Assembly (NCBI GenBank): GCA_041396125.1
Contig: JAWKZG010000006.1
Span: forward strand, 124,001-188,000
Reading direction: 5' to 3'
DNA: 64,000 nucleotides
Source: JAWKZG01 sp041396125
GTDB lineage: Bacteria > Pseudomonadota > Gammaproteobacteria > Competibacterales > Competibacteraceae
Part shown: piece after piece, positions 21,660 to 30,356 of the stretch
Position numbering within the stretch: position 1 is the first letter of the stretch
How the letters are laid out: each line of letters begins with the position of its first letter
Made by a program: the position numbers and the translations under genes
Notes under the pieces: generated by a model
What the model was told of the DNA's origin: nothing
Seen by the model: only the letters and a program-made list of their open reading frames with translations
The model's database searches: none

Positions 21660-23036
21660 TTATGACCCGAAGGCCCCGTAAATAAACCCGCTGAACGTGG
21701 CCATGACCACGACTAGGGCACAGTACACCACCGTTTTTTCGGTGCCGATGATGCTGCGAATGACCAGCATATTAGGCAATGACAGCGCGGGTCCGGCCAG
21801 CAGTAATGCCAGTGCGGGTCCCTTGCCCATACCGGCTCCAAGCAGCCCCTGCACGATCGGGACTTCGGTCAGGGTCGCGAAATACATGAAAGCGCCGAGC
21901 ACCGAGGCCAGCAAATTCGCCAGCAATGAATTGCCACCGACCGCCGCGTCGACCCACGGTGAAGGGATGATGCCTTCGTATCCGGGACGCCCCAGCAGAA
22001 ACCCGGCAACTAACACGCCGATCAGCAGCAATGGCAGAATTTGTTTAGTAAAATCCCAGCTCTGGCTGAACCATTCCTGGCCGGCACCTGGTTGCAGTGC
22101 CGCCAGCGTGGCAATACCCACTACGGCGACCGCAAACGCAAGCTGAGGGGTGCGCGGAAACAACAGTGCCAATACAGCAACCGTTACTGCCAAAGCCAGC
22201 ACCCGTCCCACGGACCAACCCCAACGGCTCACCAGGAGTAGCGCAAAACCGCCGCCGAGCAGCGCCGTCAATGGCCATTTCCAGGTATAAATAAGGTGCC
22301 AGACACCGCTGTCTGCCGCCGCCCAATTGGCAAACACCAGCATACCCACCATGAGTGTGAAAAATATCACCGTATCCGCCAGGGGTCTGTCGTTGTCATT
22401 GCTATCAAATGCACGGTTCGGCTGGCTGGCGGCGCGGCTTGCCTCTTCCCGACGATACAGCAGGTGCATGATGACCCCAATGACGATGGCAAAGACAATC
22501 GCGCCGATTGCGCGCGCCAAGCCCAGCTCGGCACCGAGCACTTTGGCGGTGATGACAATGGCCAGGATATTGATTGCCGGCCCCGAGTAAAGAAAGGCCA
22601 TGGCGGGTCCGAGGCCGGCACCGCGCCGGTAGATACCACCAAACAGCGGCAGTACGGTGCAGGAGCATACGGCCAGCAGTATCCCGGATACCGAGGCGAC
22701 GCCCAATGCCACCGGTTTCGGCGCGCTTGGGCCGAGAAATCGCATGACCGCGCCCTGGCTGAGATAGACGGCCATCGCGCCAGCGATCAGAAAGGCCGGC
22801 AGTAGGCACAGGATGACGTGCTCCTGGGCATACCAATGCACCAGATAGACGCCTTCGAGTAGCGCATTGTCAAACCGCATGGTGCCCACTGGCATGAAAT
22901 AAATAGCCAAAAATACTGCGCTGATCGTTAACAGCACACGGCCTTCCGTGCGATTTTCCTTCCACAGTGCGCGCAGACGTGACCTCCACCCATTGGACAT
23001 TTTAGCCGGTGAGTCAGCAGGTATAATACGGGACAT
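21660..23036 (-). CDS. ArsP/YraQ-type permease (458 aa)
   Basis: A large permease with about ten membrane helices. The duplicated family motif is visible: CSCTVLPLFGGIYRRGAGLGPAMAFLYSGPAINILA (residues 118-153) and, in the second half, ATLTEVPIVQGLLGAGMGKGPALALLLAGPALSLPNML. The conserved Cys pair CSC in the first half is typical of metal or organoarsenical exporters of this superfamily. The neighbouring ArsR, second permease and thioredoxin-like protein suggest arsenical export, but copper or other thiophilic substrates are possible. A perfect FNR-type box lies 66 bases before its start. Confidence 0.8.
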   Translation of the reverse strand: MSRIIPADSPAKMSNGWRSRLRALWKENRTEGRVLLTISAVFLAIYFMPVGTMRFDNALLEGVYLVHWYAQEHVILCLLPAFLIAGAMAVYLSQGAVMRFLGPSAPKPVALGVASVSGILLAVCSCTVLPLFGGIYRRGAGLGPAMAFLYSGPAINILAIVITAKVLGAELGLARAIGAIVFAIVIGVIMHLLYRREEASRAASQPNRAFDSNDNDRPLADTVIFFTLMVGMLVFANWAAADSGVWHLIYTWKWPLTALLGGGFALLLVSRWGWSVGRVLALAVTVAVLALLFPRTPQLAFAVAVVGIATLAALQPGAGQEWFSQSWDFTKQILPLLLIGVLVAGFLLGRPGYEGIIPSPWVDAAVGGNSLLANLLASVLGAFMYFATLTEVPIVQGLLGAGMGKGPALALLLAGPALSLPNMLVIRSIIGTEKTVVYCALVVVMATFSGFIYGAFGS

Positions 23037-23101
23037 AGCTTAAGCGGATGATCTCAGGTTTATCGTAAGCGAATGATGCCGCTTATCGCTGCAAAGCTGC
23101 A

Positions 23102-23115
23102 TTGATCTGGATCAA
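23102..23115. promoter_or_regulatory. FNR/ANR-type box upstream of permease-thioredoxin unit
   Basis: TTGATCTGGATCAA is a perfect TTGAT-N4-ATCAA palindrome in the 192-base gap between the two permease genes. It suggests that the distal permease and the thioredoxin-like gene have their own promoter responding to oxygen limitation. Confidence 0.55.
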
Positions 23116-23228
23116 TAACTCGGCGGCGATGGCTTGCCGGCGAGGAAGGGATTACGAATTGAGCGTGTTGCTCCGGTCCACCTTGTCGCACTGTGCAAGG
23201 CAGCAAAGCAGACCGGTTATTGTTGACG

Positions 23229-24263
23229 CTACGCCACTAACCCGAACAGCAGACCTGCCATTACCGCACCGGTGAAGGCGAAACCCAGATAGGCGATAAA
23301 CACCGGCAAACGGGTCAGTGCGTACACCGCAATGGCTGCCGGGATGCAGGTCACGCCGCCGGCCAGTAGAAACGCCATCCCGGCGCCCGGTGCCATGCCC
23401 TGTTCGACCAGACCACCCACCAGGGGCAGGGCGGCATAACCGTTCAAATAAGCCGGTATGCCCACCAGGGCGGCACTGATAACGGGCAGCAAGCCTTCAC
23501 CGCCAACGGCCTGGGCCACCCATTCCGGCGGGATATACGCCACCATCAGGCTTTCCAGCACAAACGCCAGGGTCAGCCATTTGCCCAGAAACAGCAGGTT
23601 GTCCCGCGCCCCTTCCAGGAAACTGCGGCGGCGTTCGCTATCCTGCCAGAATGACCAAACTACGGCTTTGGGTTTGCGCACTTTGGCACCGCCGCAACCA
23701 CCGTCACCGATGCCCTCACGCAGTGGATCGGACAAGCCGCCACTGTGCTGAATCAGCCAGATACCGAGGCCGCCGAAAAGACCGATGCTGAACGCGGCCA
23801 GCGCTTTGGCGAGCGCGAAGTCGGTGCCTAGAGTGCCAATTGTAAGGACAAACATGGACGGGTCCATCAGCGGTGAGGCGAGCCAGAACGCCATGACCGG
23901 TGCCAGCGGCACGCCCATGGCCAGCAGTGCGGCAATCAGCGGAATCACGCCGCATGAGCAGAACGGCGATAGCGCTCCCATGGCAGCAGCGAAAGTGATC
24001 ATTGGCAGCGTGCGTCCCTGAAACGCCCGGGCGATCAGATTATCGGCACCGCTGGCTTTGGCATAGGCGGCGATGGCAATGGACAGCAGCAGAAACGGCA
24101 GCACATCCCATAAGGCCTGCAAGGTGAATTCGATGCTGCTGCCGGCCTGGATCGGGTTCAGCAGCGCCAGGCCGGCGAAAAGCACCGCGATAGTTAACCA
24201 GACCCGGTCAATCCGCAGTGCGCGCTGGGGCCAGTCGTTGAGAGCAAGTTTGAGGGTGGTCAT
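23229..24263 (-). CDS. ArsP/YraQ-type permease (344 aa)
   Basis: An integral membrane protein with eight or more helices in two related halves. First-half motif SPFCSCGVIPLIAALLAMGVPLAPVMAFWLASPLMDPSMFVL (residues 100-140); second-half motif VGIPAYLNGYAALPLVGGLVEQGMAPGAGMAFLLAGGVTCIPAAIAVYAL. A cytoplasmic loop near 185 is Cys/Gly-rich (GDGGCGGAK) and may bind metalloid. It follows the ArsR gene at 24305 after 41 bases on the same strand. Members of this family export trivalent organoarsenicals (ArsP); inorganic or other substrates cannot be excluded. Confidence 0.8.
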   Translation of the reverse strand: MTTLKLALNDWPQRALRIDRVWLTIAVLFAGLALLNPIQAGSSIEFTLQALWDVLPFLLLSIAIAAYAKASGADNLIARAFQGRTLPMITFAAAMGALSPFCSCGVIPLIAALLAMGVPLAPVMAFWLASPLMDPSMFVLTIGTLGTDFALAKALAAFSIGLFGGLGIWLIQHSGGLSDPLREGIGDGGCGGAKVRKPKAVVWSFWQDSERRRSFLEGARDNLLFLGKWLTLAFVLESLMVAYIPPEWVAQAVGGEGLLPVISAALVGIPAYLNGYAALPLVGGLVEQGMAPGAGMAFLLAGGVTCIPAAIAVYALTRLPVFIAYLGFAFTGAVMAGLLFGLVA

Positions 24264-24304
24264 AACACGAAACCTCTAGAAAAGTCGTTGTATTAAGGAA
24301 AAAA

Positions 24305-24676
24305 TTAAGCGACATCATTCACTTGTTGAATTTCCACGCCACTGCAGCACTGATCGGTCAGAAACACCAATAACTCATTCATACAGGCGTAATTGGCCGT
24401 GCAAATTACTTCGCGCCCCTGCCGTTGCTGCGTCACCAGGCCGGTTTGGGTAAGTTTGGCCAGATGATGCGCAAGCGTTGAGGCGGGCTGTTCCAGCAGG
24501 CGCTGCAGATCGCTGACATTCAGTCCGCCATGACCTGCCTGTATCAGCAGCCGGAACAGGCGCAAGCGGGTTACATTGCCAAGCGCTGCCAGTTCTGCAG
24601 CCGCCTGGTTGGTATCGAGCGGCGAGTCCTTCGTCAGAGGAGAGGCCGGGGTATTGGTCACATGTGGTATGTTCAT
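24305..24676 (-). CDS. arsR: ArsR-family metalloregulator
   Basis: A 123-residue winged-helix repressor: LAALGNVTRLRLFRLLIQAG, recognition helix LLEQPASTLAHHLAKLTQTGLV, and wing RQGREVICTANY. The Cys pair near the C-terminus (LTDQCCSG, residues 108-109) places the As(III) site where it lies in the Acidithiobacillus-type ArsR, not in the alpha-3 helix CxC site of the E. coli plasmid type. First gene of a leftward unit with the permeases, which it probably represses. Confidence 0.88.
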   Translation of the reverse strand: MNIPHVTNTPASPLTKDSPLDTNQAAAELAALGNVTRLRLFRLLIQAGHGGLNVSDLQRLLEQPASTLAHHLAKLTQTGLVTQQRQGREVICTANYACMNELLVFLTDQCCSGVEIQQVNDVA

Positions 24677-24690
24677 GGCTGAAACTATAT

Positions 24691-24706
24691 AACTAGAAAA
24701 TTAGTT
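24691..24706. promoter_or_regulatory. candidate ArsR operator
   Basis: The imperfect palindrome AACTAGAAAATTAGTT (half-sites AACTA and TAGTT), 15 bases upstream of the arsR ATG in an AT-rich gap. Size and position fit an autoregulatory ArsR/SmtB-family operator. Confidence 0.45.
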
Positions 24707-24767
24707 GTGTCAATAAGCGCTGATCAATAATTTTCCATGACATCCCTGTCAAATTGCTGAGCAGAAC

Positions 24768-25994
24768 CTAAGAGACAATCTGTCGGCGGGTCTGCCAGAC
24801 GGCATTACTGGGCAGACGCAATGACAGCAAAACGGCCAGTAGCACAAAACCGGTTGACCACCACAGACAGCCGATTAGGCCCTGGGTCTGATAAATCCAG
24901 CCTGACAGCACGGTACCGATCAGCCGGCCGCCGGCGTTGGCCATATAGTAAAAGCCGATGTTGAGCGCAACTTTATCGCGATCGGAATAGAGCAGAATCA
25001 GATAGGAATGCAGGGTCGAATTGATAGCGAATACGATGCCGAACAGTGTCAGACCAATGATCAGAACCCATTCCGGCTGGATGCCCTGGCTTAAAGCGAT
25101 GGCGATTGCTGCAGGCAGCAAAGCCAGCAGGCCGGCCCACAGCCGGGCACTGACACCATCCGGCGGGTGCTGTCGGAACAAACGCGGCGCAGCAGCCTGG
25201 ACCATGCCGTAGCCGATAATCCACAGGGCCAGAAAACCGCCCACTTCGGTGTGACTCCAGCCTAACGTGCTCAAAAAAACCGGTAAGCCGATGACAAACC
25301 AGACATCGCGGGCGCCAAACAGAAAAAAGCGGGCGGCAGCCAGCCAGTTGATTTCGGCGGTTTTCGAGAAAATCTGCTGGAATTTGGGCTTCGCTTTGGA
25401 ACGTCCCAGATTGCGCGGCAGCAGGATAATAGCCACGACCAGAACCACCGCCAGCATGCCGGCGAGCGCCCATAATGCACCGCGAAAGCCGATCAGTGCC
25501 AGCAGCAGACCACCGAGAAAATAACCTACGCCTTTGAGTGCATTTTTCGACCCGGTCAGAATTGCCACCCATTTGAACAGGCGTGAGTCGGCCTGCGCGT
25601 TGCCGTCCGGCAGCATCAGTTTGACACTGGCTTTGGCACTCATTTTGTTCAGATCCTTGGCGATACCGGACAGCGCCTGAGCGGCCATAACATAGGGCAC
25701 GGACAGCCAGGCGTCAGGCGCGGTGAGCAAGAGCAGGGCGAGTACCTGCAAGCCCATCCCAACATGCATGGTCAGATTCAGGCCCAGCCGTGCACCGATC
25801 CAGCCACCTACCAGATTGGTGACGACGCCGAAAAATTCGTAGAACAAAAACAGCAGCGCAATTTCCAGCGGGCTGTAGCCGAGCTGGTAGAAATACAGCA
25901 CGACCAGCATGCGGATCGCGCCATCGGTCAGCGTGAACGCCCAGTACGAAGCTGTGACGATAGCGTAATTACGTAAATCAGTGCTCAGGTTCAT
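24768..25994 (-). CDS. arsJ: ArsJ, 1-arseno-3-phosphoglycerate efflux transporter (MFS)
   Basis: A 408-residue major-facilitator protein with about 11-12 helices, starting at MNLSTDLRNYAIVTASYWAFTLTDGAIRMLVVLYFYQLGYSPLEIA, the typical ArsJ N-terminus. Other visible segments are NKMSAKASVKLMLPDGNAQADSRLFKWVAILTGSKNALKGVGYFLGG and YSDRDKVALNIGFYYMANAGGRLIGTV. An upstream extension in frame overlaps the GAPDH gene and is discarded. It lies 11 bases after the GAPDH stop, the known gene pair for arsenate resistance: GAPDH arsenylates glyceraldehyde-3-phosphate and ArsJ exports the unstable product. Confidence 0.92.
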   Translation of the reverse strand: MNLSTDLRNYAIVTASYWAFTLTDGAIRMLVVLYFYQLGYSPLEIALLFLFYEFFGVVTNLVGGWIGARLGLNLTMHVGMGLQVLALLLLTAPDAWLSVPYVMAAQALSGIAKDLNKMSAKASVKLMLPDGNAQADSRLFKWVAILTGSKNALKGVGYFLGGLLLALIGFRGALWALAGMLAVVLVVAIILLPRNLGRSKAKPKFQQIFSKTAEINWLAAARFFLFGARDVWFVIGLPVFLSTLGWSHTEVGGFLALWIIGYGMVQAAAPRLFRQHPPDGVSARLWAGLLALLPAAIAIALSQGIQPEWVLIIGLTLFGIVFAINSTLHSYLILLYSDRDKVALNIGFYYMANAGGRLIGTVLSGWIYQTQGLIGCLWWSTGFVLLAVLLSLRLPSNAVWQTRRQIVS

Positions 25995-26005
25995 GGGCTT
26001 GTGAT

Positions 26006-27016
26006 CTAGTGCAGACTTTGCGCGACCTTGCGAGCCAGTTCCAGCAGCCGGTTGGCATAGCCCCATTCGTTGTCATACCAGGCCAGAATCTTGACCTGCG
26101 TGCCGTTGGTGACCAGGGTGGATAGAGCATCAAAAATAGCCGAGCGCGGATCGGTTTTGTAATCGATAGAGACCAGCGGCCGCTCCTCGTAGCCGAGAAT
26201 ACCCTGCAGTGACGGACTGCTGGCGGCTGTTTTGAACAGCTGATTGATCTCGTCCACTGTGGTGGGGCGTTCGACCTCGAACACACAGTCGGTCAGCGAG
26301 GCATTGAGCAGTGGCACCCGTATCGCCAGCCCGTCCAGTTTGCCGTTCAGCTGCGGGAAAATCATGCCGATAGCCTTGGCGGAACCGGTGCTGGTTGGAA
26401 TCAGCGACAGACTGTTCGCGCGCGCCCGACGCCAGTCTTTATGCGGCGCATCGATAATGGTCTGGGTGTTGGTAATGTCATGAATGGTGGTAATCGTGCC
26501 GTGCTTGATACCGATGCTTTCGTGCAACACTTTGACTATCGGCGCGAGGCAGTTGGTGGTGCAGGACGCGGCAGTGACGATATCGTGCTGCTGCGGATCA
26601 TAGCGCTCGTCATTAACCCCCATAACGATATTCAGCGCATCACTCTGCGGCACTGGTGCTGACACCACCACTTTGCGCACGCCCTGTGCAAAATACGGGG
26701 CGAGTGCAGCACGGGTTTTAAATTTACCGGAACATTCAAGCACGATATCAACCCCTGACCAGTCACCCTGTTCGGGGGAACGGGCATGTGTCAGCGGAAT
26801 GCGTTTGCCGTCGATCAGTAAGGCCTCGCCATCGCTGCCAATTGCTTTGTCCCAGCGGCCATGCACCGAGTCAAACGCCAGCAGATGCGCGAAACCGGCG
26901 GCATCGCCCTGTACATCGTTGATTCCGACAAATTCAATCTGCGGCCAGTCCCAGGCGGCACGCAGGCCCAGCCGGCCCATGCGGCCGAAGCCATTAATGG
27001 CGATACGAATGCTCAT
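26006..27016 (-). CDS. gapdh: glyceraldehyde-3-phosphate dehydrogenase, arsenic-associated
   Basis: A 336-residue type I GAPDH: NAD-binding IRIAINGFGRMGRLGLRAAW, active-site Cys in AASCTTNCLAPIVK, catalytic His in TTIHDITNTQ, and C-terminal WYDNEWGYANRLLELA. The start is set at ATG 27016; an in-frame extension upstream is not conserved and enters the divergent arsR promoter. Its pairing with arsJ and divergence from an arsR indicate that it uses arsenate in place of phosphate to form 1-arseno-3-phosphoglycerate, and is not the housekeeping enzyme. Confidence 0.92.
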   Translation of the reverse strand: MSIRIAINGFGRMGRLGLRAAWDWPQIEFVGINDVQGDAAGFAHLLAFDSVHGRWDKAIGSDGEALLIDGKRIPLTHARSPEQGDWSGVDIVLECSGKFKTRAALAPYFAQGVRKVVVSAPVPQSDALNIVMGVNDERYDPQQHDIVTAASCTTNCLAPIVKVLHESIGIKHGTITTIHDITNTQTIIDAPHKDWRRARANSLSLIPTSTGSAKAIGMIFPQLNGKLDGLAIRVPLLNASLTDCVFEVERPTTVDEINQLFKTAASSPSLQGILGYEERPLVSIDYKTDPRSAIFDALSTLVTNGTQVKILAWYDNEWGYANRLLELARKVAQSLH

Positions 27017-27059
27017 GCTGTACTCACTATGGTTAAAAAAACAGTAAAAAGCGGATTGA

Positions 27060-27087
27060 TTTATTTTAGTAATTCCATAAAAATAAA
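27060..27087. promoter_or_regulatory. candidate ArsR operator between GAPDH and arsR
   Basis: An inverted repeat TTTATTTT (27060-27067) and AAAATAAA (27080-27087) within the 74-base divergent gap. A single regulator bound here could control both GAPDH-arsJ and arsR-acr3. No ribosome-binding site is visible before the arsR ATG at 27091. Confidence 0.4.
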
Positions 27088-27090
27088 ACA

Positions 27091-27426
27091 ATGAAAAAAG
27101 AAACTGCTATTACTGCACTAGCTGCGCTGGCACAAGACACTCGGCTCGATATTTTCCGTTATCTGATGGAAGTCGGGCCGGAAGGGGCGGCGGCCGGCAA
27201 AATCGCCGAGCACCTGGAGGTGCCTGCCGCGACCTTGTCGTTTCACCTGAAAACCCTGCAGCACGCCGGTCTGATACTGCGGCGGCGGCAGAGTCAATCG
27301 CTGATTTACAGCGCCAATTTCGAGGCTATGGATAACTTGCTGCGCTATCTGACGGATAACTGTTGCGGCGGCCAGCCGGAACTGTGTCGGCCGCTGCCGG
27401 ATTTGCAGGCTCAGAAAAGCGAGTAA
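27091..27426 (+). CDS. arsR: ArsR-family metalloregulator
   Basis: A 111-residue winged-helix protein: LAALAQDTRLDIFRYLMEVGPEG, recognition helix LEVPAATLSFHLKTLQHAGLI and wing RRRQSQSLIYSANF. The As(III) site is read from NCCGGQPELC at residues 90-99, with a Cys pair plus a third Cys, as in the Acidithiobacillus-type ArsR. It diverges from GAPDH-arsJ and precedes acr3 by 104 bases, so it is the likely repressor of both units. It is a different paralogue from the ArsR at 24305. Confidence 0.9.
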   Translation: MKKETAITALAALAQDTRLDIFRYLMEVGPEGAAAGKIAEHLEVPAATLSFHLKTLQHAGLILRRRQSQSLIYSANFEAMDNLLRYLTDNCCGGQPELCRPLPDLQAQKSE

Positions 27427-27530
27427 TGCTGGCAGATTGCTGTTGTTTTAATTTGTTGATGGTAGAGGAGCCAATGATCCATGAGTGCGAATGCACAAAC
27501 TTGTAATGCACTGTTGCTGGGCAGCGCCAC

Positions 27531-28619
27531 ATGAGTGCGCAATGTGATATCACTGCACGGCGTTTGGCCGGCAGTCCGCTGGGATTTTTCGAGCGCTATC
27601 TGACGGTCTGGGTGGCTTTATGCATCGCGGGCGGGATTGCACTCGGGCAGTGGTTTCCCGGTGTGTTCGGCATGCTGAGCCGACTGGAAATCGCCCATGT
27701 CAATCTGCTGGTCGCGGTGCTGATCTGGATCATGATCTACCCGATGATGGTCAATGTCGATTTCGCCTCGTTGCGTCATATCGGTGATCGGCCTAAAGGC
27801 ATCGTGATCACGCTGGTGGTGAACTGGCTGATCAAACCTTTCAGCATGGTGGCGCTGGGTATTTTGTTTTTCGAGTTTGTGTTTCGCGATCTGATCGATC
27901 CGCAAAGTGCCAAGGAGTATATCGCCGGGCTGATTCTGCTGGGCGCAGCACCCTGTACCGCAATGGTCTTTGTCTGGAGTCAGCTGACGCGCGGCGATGC
28001 GACCTATACGCTGGTGCAGGTCGCGCTGAACGATATCATTATGATCTTTGCCTTTGCCCCGATTGTTGCACTGCTGCTGGGCGTGGCCGATGTCATTGTG
28101 CCGTGGCAGACGCTGATTTTATCAGTGCTGCTGTATGTTGTGATTCCGTTGGCAGCAGGGTATATGACCCGGCGGGTGATCCTGCAGCGTGGCGGCGAGG
28201 CTCGACTGACGGCGTTCACTACTCGTTGCAAGCCCTGGACGGTACTGGGTTTGCTGGCGACTGTGGTGCTGCTGTTCGGCTTTCAGGGCGAGACGATTCT
28301 GCAGCAGCCGCTGATTATTTTATTGATTGCCATTCCGCTGATTCTGCAAAGTGTGGGGATTTTCCTGATCGCTTACGGCTGGGGCAAACTCTGGCGGGTG
28401 CCGATTGCTATCGCGGGACCAGCGGCATTGATCGGCACCAGTAATTTCTTCGAGCTGGCGGTGGCGGTTGCTATCAGTCTGTTCGGGCTGAATTCCGGCG
28501 CAGCGCTCGCGACGGTGGTCGGGGTGCTGGTGGAAGTACCGGTGATGCTGGCGCTGGTAGCGCTTATAAATCGCAGTCGCGGCTGGTTTGAACGCGGTAC
28601 GACCACAGCAGCTGGCTAG
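27531..28619 (+). CDS. acr3: Acr3-type arsenite efflux transporter
   Basis: A 362-residue protein with ten predicted helices of the bile-acid/arsenite transporter family. Diagnostic pieces are RYLTVWVALCIAGGIALGQWFPG near residue 22, the essential Cys in GAAPCTAMVFVWSQLTRGD near 142, and GPAALIGTSNFFELAVAVAISLFGLNSGAALATVVGVLVEVPVML at the end. It exports As(III) using the proton gradient. Preceded by arsR and followed by a strong hairpin. Confidence 0.95.
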   Translation: MSAQCDITARRLAGSPLGFFERYLTVWVALCIAGGIALGQWFPGVFGMLSRLEIAHVNLLVAVLIWIMIYPMMVNVDFASLRHIGDRPKGIVITLVVNWLIKPFSMVALGILFFEFVFRDLIDPQSAKEYIAGLILLGAAPCTAMVFVWSQLTRGDATYTLVQVALNDIIMIFAFAPIVALLLGVADVIVPWQTLILSVLLYVVIPLAAGYMTRRVILQRGGEARLTAFTTRCKPWTVLGLLATVVLLFGFQGETILQQPLIILLIAIPLILQSVGIFLIAYGWGKLWRVPIAIAGPAALIGTSNFFELAVAVAISLFGLNSGAALATVVGVLVEVPVMLALVALINRSRGWFERGTTTAAG

Positions 28620-28652
28620 ATACGGGTTTTACGCCACCCTCGAACCATAATG

Positions 28653-28680
28653 CCGGAGAGCCAGAACACGGGCTCTCCGG
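28653..28680 (+). terminator. terminator-like hairpin after acr3
   Basis: A perfect 10-bp stem CCGGAGAGCC / GGCTCTCCGG with an 8-base loop, followed after six bases by a short T-rich stretch (TATTTTT). It would end the arsR-acr3 transcript and set off the next three genes. Confidence 0.65.
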
Positions 28681-28853
28681 CGATGTATTTTTCCACCCGT
28701 TTGCATTATTTCTCACACTTTTAGGTGGTAGCATGGCTGTCGCGGTAACGCACAGCCATGTTGTCGTTATGGCCGGTGTTCGCGCTGTCCGCTGATGTTG
28801 TCAGGTCGGTCACGGGCGCGAGTCGCATTCATTTATTCTCTGGAGATCGTATT

Positions 28854-29413
28854 GTGGACGGTGATAAGCACGTTGTGAAAATTGATATTAATGAGATGTT
28901 GCGGCAGCAATGGCGGTGGTTCCGCAATATCGGCATTGTGATGATTGTACTGGGCGTGCTGGCGATTGCGCTGCCGCTGGCGGCGGCGCTGACCATCGGA
29001 TTGCTGCTGGGCTGGCTGCTCTTGCTGGGCGGGGTGGTGCAGGCTGTACACGCTTTTCGCACCCGCACAGCGTCGCGGTTTTGGTGGGAGCTGGGTATTG
29101 GCGTGTTGTATATCATTGCCGGTCTGCTGTTTTTGACCAATCTGATGCAGGGTATTGTCACACTGACCATCATACTGGCCATACTGTTTTTGCTGGAAGG
29201 ATGCGTCAAGATTGTGCTGGCCATGCAGTTGCGCGGCGTGAGCAGCTGGCTCTGGTTGCTGCTCAGTGGGCTTCTGGCGCTGCTGCTGGGGGCTTGCTGC
29301 TGGCTGATTTGCCCGGTAGCGCGGCTTGGGCTTTGGGTCTGATTGTCGGTATCAATCTGGTATTCAGTGGTTTTTCACTGCTCTCGCTGGCACAGGCAGC
29401 CCGTCGCAGCTGA
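28854..29413 (+). pseudogene. HdeD-like six-helix membrane protein (one frameshift)
   Basis: GTG at 28854 is chosen because GGAG lies eight bases upstream; an ATG at 28896 is possible. Six hydrophobic segments with short loops (GIVMIVLGVLAIALPLAAALTIGLLLGWLLLLGG; LGIGVLYIIAGLLFLTNLMQG; TLTIILAILFLLEG; WLWLLLSGLLALLLGACCWLI) fit the HdeD family, linked to acid and other stress. The frame breaks near 29310; the other frame continues LPGSAAWALGLIVGINLVFSGFSLLSLAQAA to 29413. A single 1-base change would restore it. Confidence 0.75.
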
Positions 29414-29490
29414 GTGATTTGTCGCTGCTGGACAGGTTTTTCCCGAGCTGGCAACGCGACTGTTATGCAACAAGCAACAAGGAGTTTTCT

Positions 29491-30351
29491 GTGCTTGAAG
29501 TTGATGAATTTGAAAGCGTATTTCGTTCCGCTATCAAAGAACCCTACCATTATCGACCGGTCGAACTGCGTTCTATTCTGCTCATCACTGACCTGGACGA
29601 CAGCAGCAGTGCGGCACTGGAGCAGCAACTGCGTCAATTCAGCCCGGTACTGCAATCACCCGAGACGCTCTGGCAGCGGCTGAACGGGTCGGATTTCCGC
29701 ACCACCGAAGAATTGCTGCGGCGGGTCGAGCAGGCCGCGCCGGAGCTAATCATCAGTTATCGCAATCTGCACAGTGAGGCGTGGCGCTATCCGCACAGTC
29801 TGGGCGAGCATCTGGACGTATTGCTGAATATAAGCACGGTGCCGGTGCTGATTATTCCCCATCCCGGCGCGGATTATGCTGCTGCGCACGCGTTGCAGCA
29901 AACCCGCTCGGTTATGGCCATTACCGACCATCTGACGGCCGATGACCGGCTGGTGAATTATGCGGTGGCGTTCTGTCAGCCGGATGCGCGTTTATATCTG
30001 AGCCATATTGAGGATCAGCAGGCTTTCGAGCGCATGATCGAGGCCGTTGGCAAAATTCGCACGCTGGATACCGATGTTGCCCGTGAGCAGCTTGGCCAGC
30101 AATTATTGAAAGAGCCGCAGGACTATATCAACTCCTGTCATACGGTATTGAAGCAGTCCCACCCGCAACCGCCGGAAGTCGTCGCGCATGTGCAGTTTGG
30201 TCATTCTCTGTCGGAATACCATCGCCTGATCGACGCCCATCAGATTGATCTGCTGGTTATGAATACCCAGGATGACGATCACCCCGCCATGCGCGGTATG
30301 GTGTATCCCCTGGCCGTGCAATTGCGTCAGATACCTTTATTAATGGTGTAA
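29491..30351 (+). CDS. universal stress protein-like (tandem UspA-type, 286 aa)
   Basis: The start is GTG 29491, six bases after AAGGAG; the longer frame overlaps the HdeD-like gene. Two UspA-like halves are seen: RSILLITDLDDSSSAALEQQL with VPVLIIPHP, and RSVMAITDHLTADDRLVNYAVAFCQ with YHRLIDAHQIDLLVMNTQ and RQIPLLMV. The GX2GX9G ATP-binding motif is not clear in either half. Five bases separate it from the transporter gene at 30357, so the two are co-translated; a regulatory role on that transporter is inference. Confidence 0.75.
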   Translation: MLEVDEFESVFRSAIKEPYHYRPVELRSILLITDLDDSSSAALEQQLRQFSPVLQSPETLWQRLNGSDFRTTEELLRRVEQAAPELIISYRNLHSEAWRYPHSLGEHLDVLLNISTVPVLIIPHPGADYAAAHALQQTRSVMAITDHLTADDRLVNYAVAFCQPDARLYLSHIEDQQAFERMIEAVGKIRTLDTDVAREQLGQQLLKEPQDYINSCHTVLKQSHPQPPEVVAHVQFGHSLSEYHRLIDAHQIDLLVMNTQDDDHPAMRGMVYPLAVQLRQIPLLMV

Positions 30352-30356
30352 GCCTG

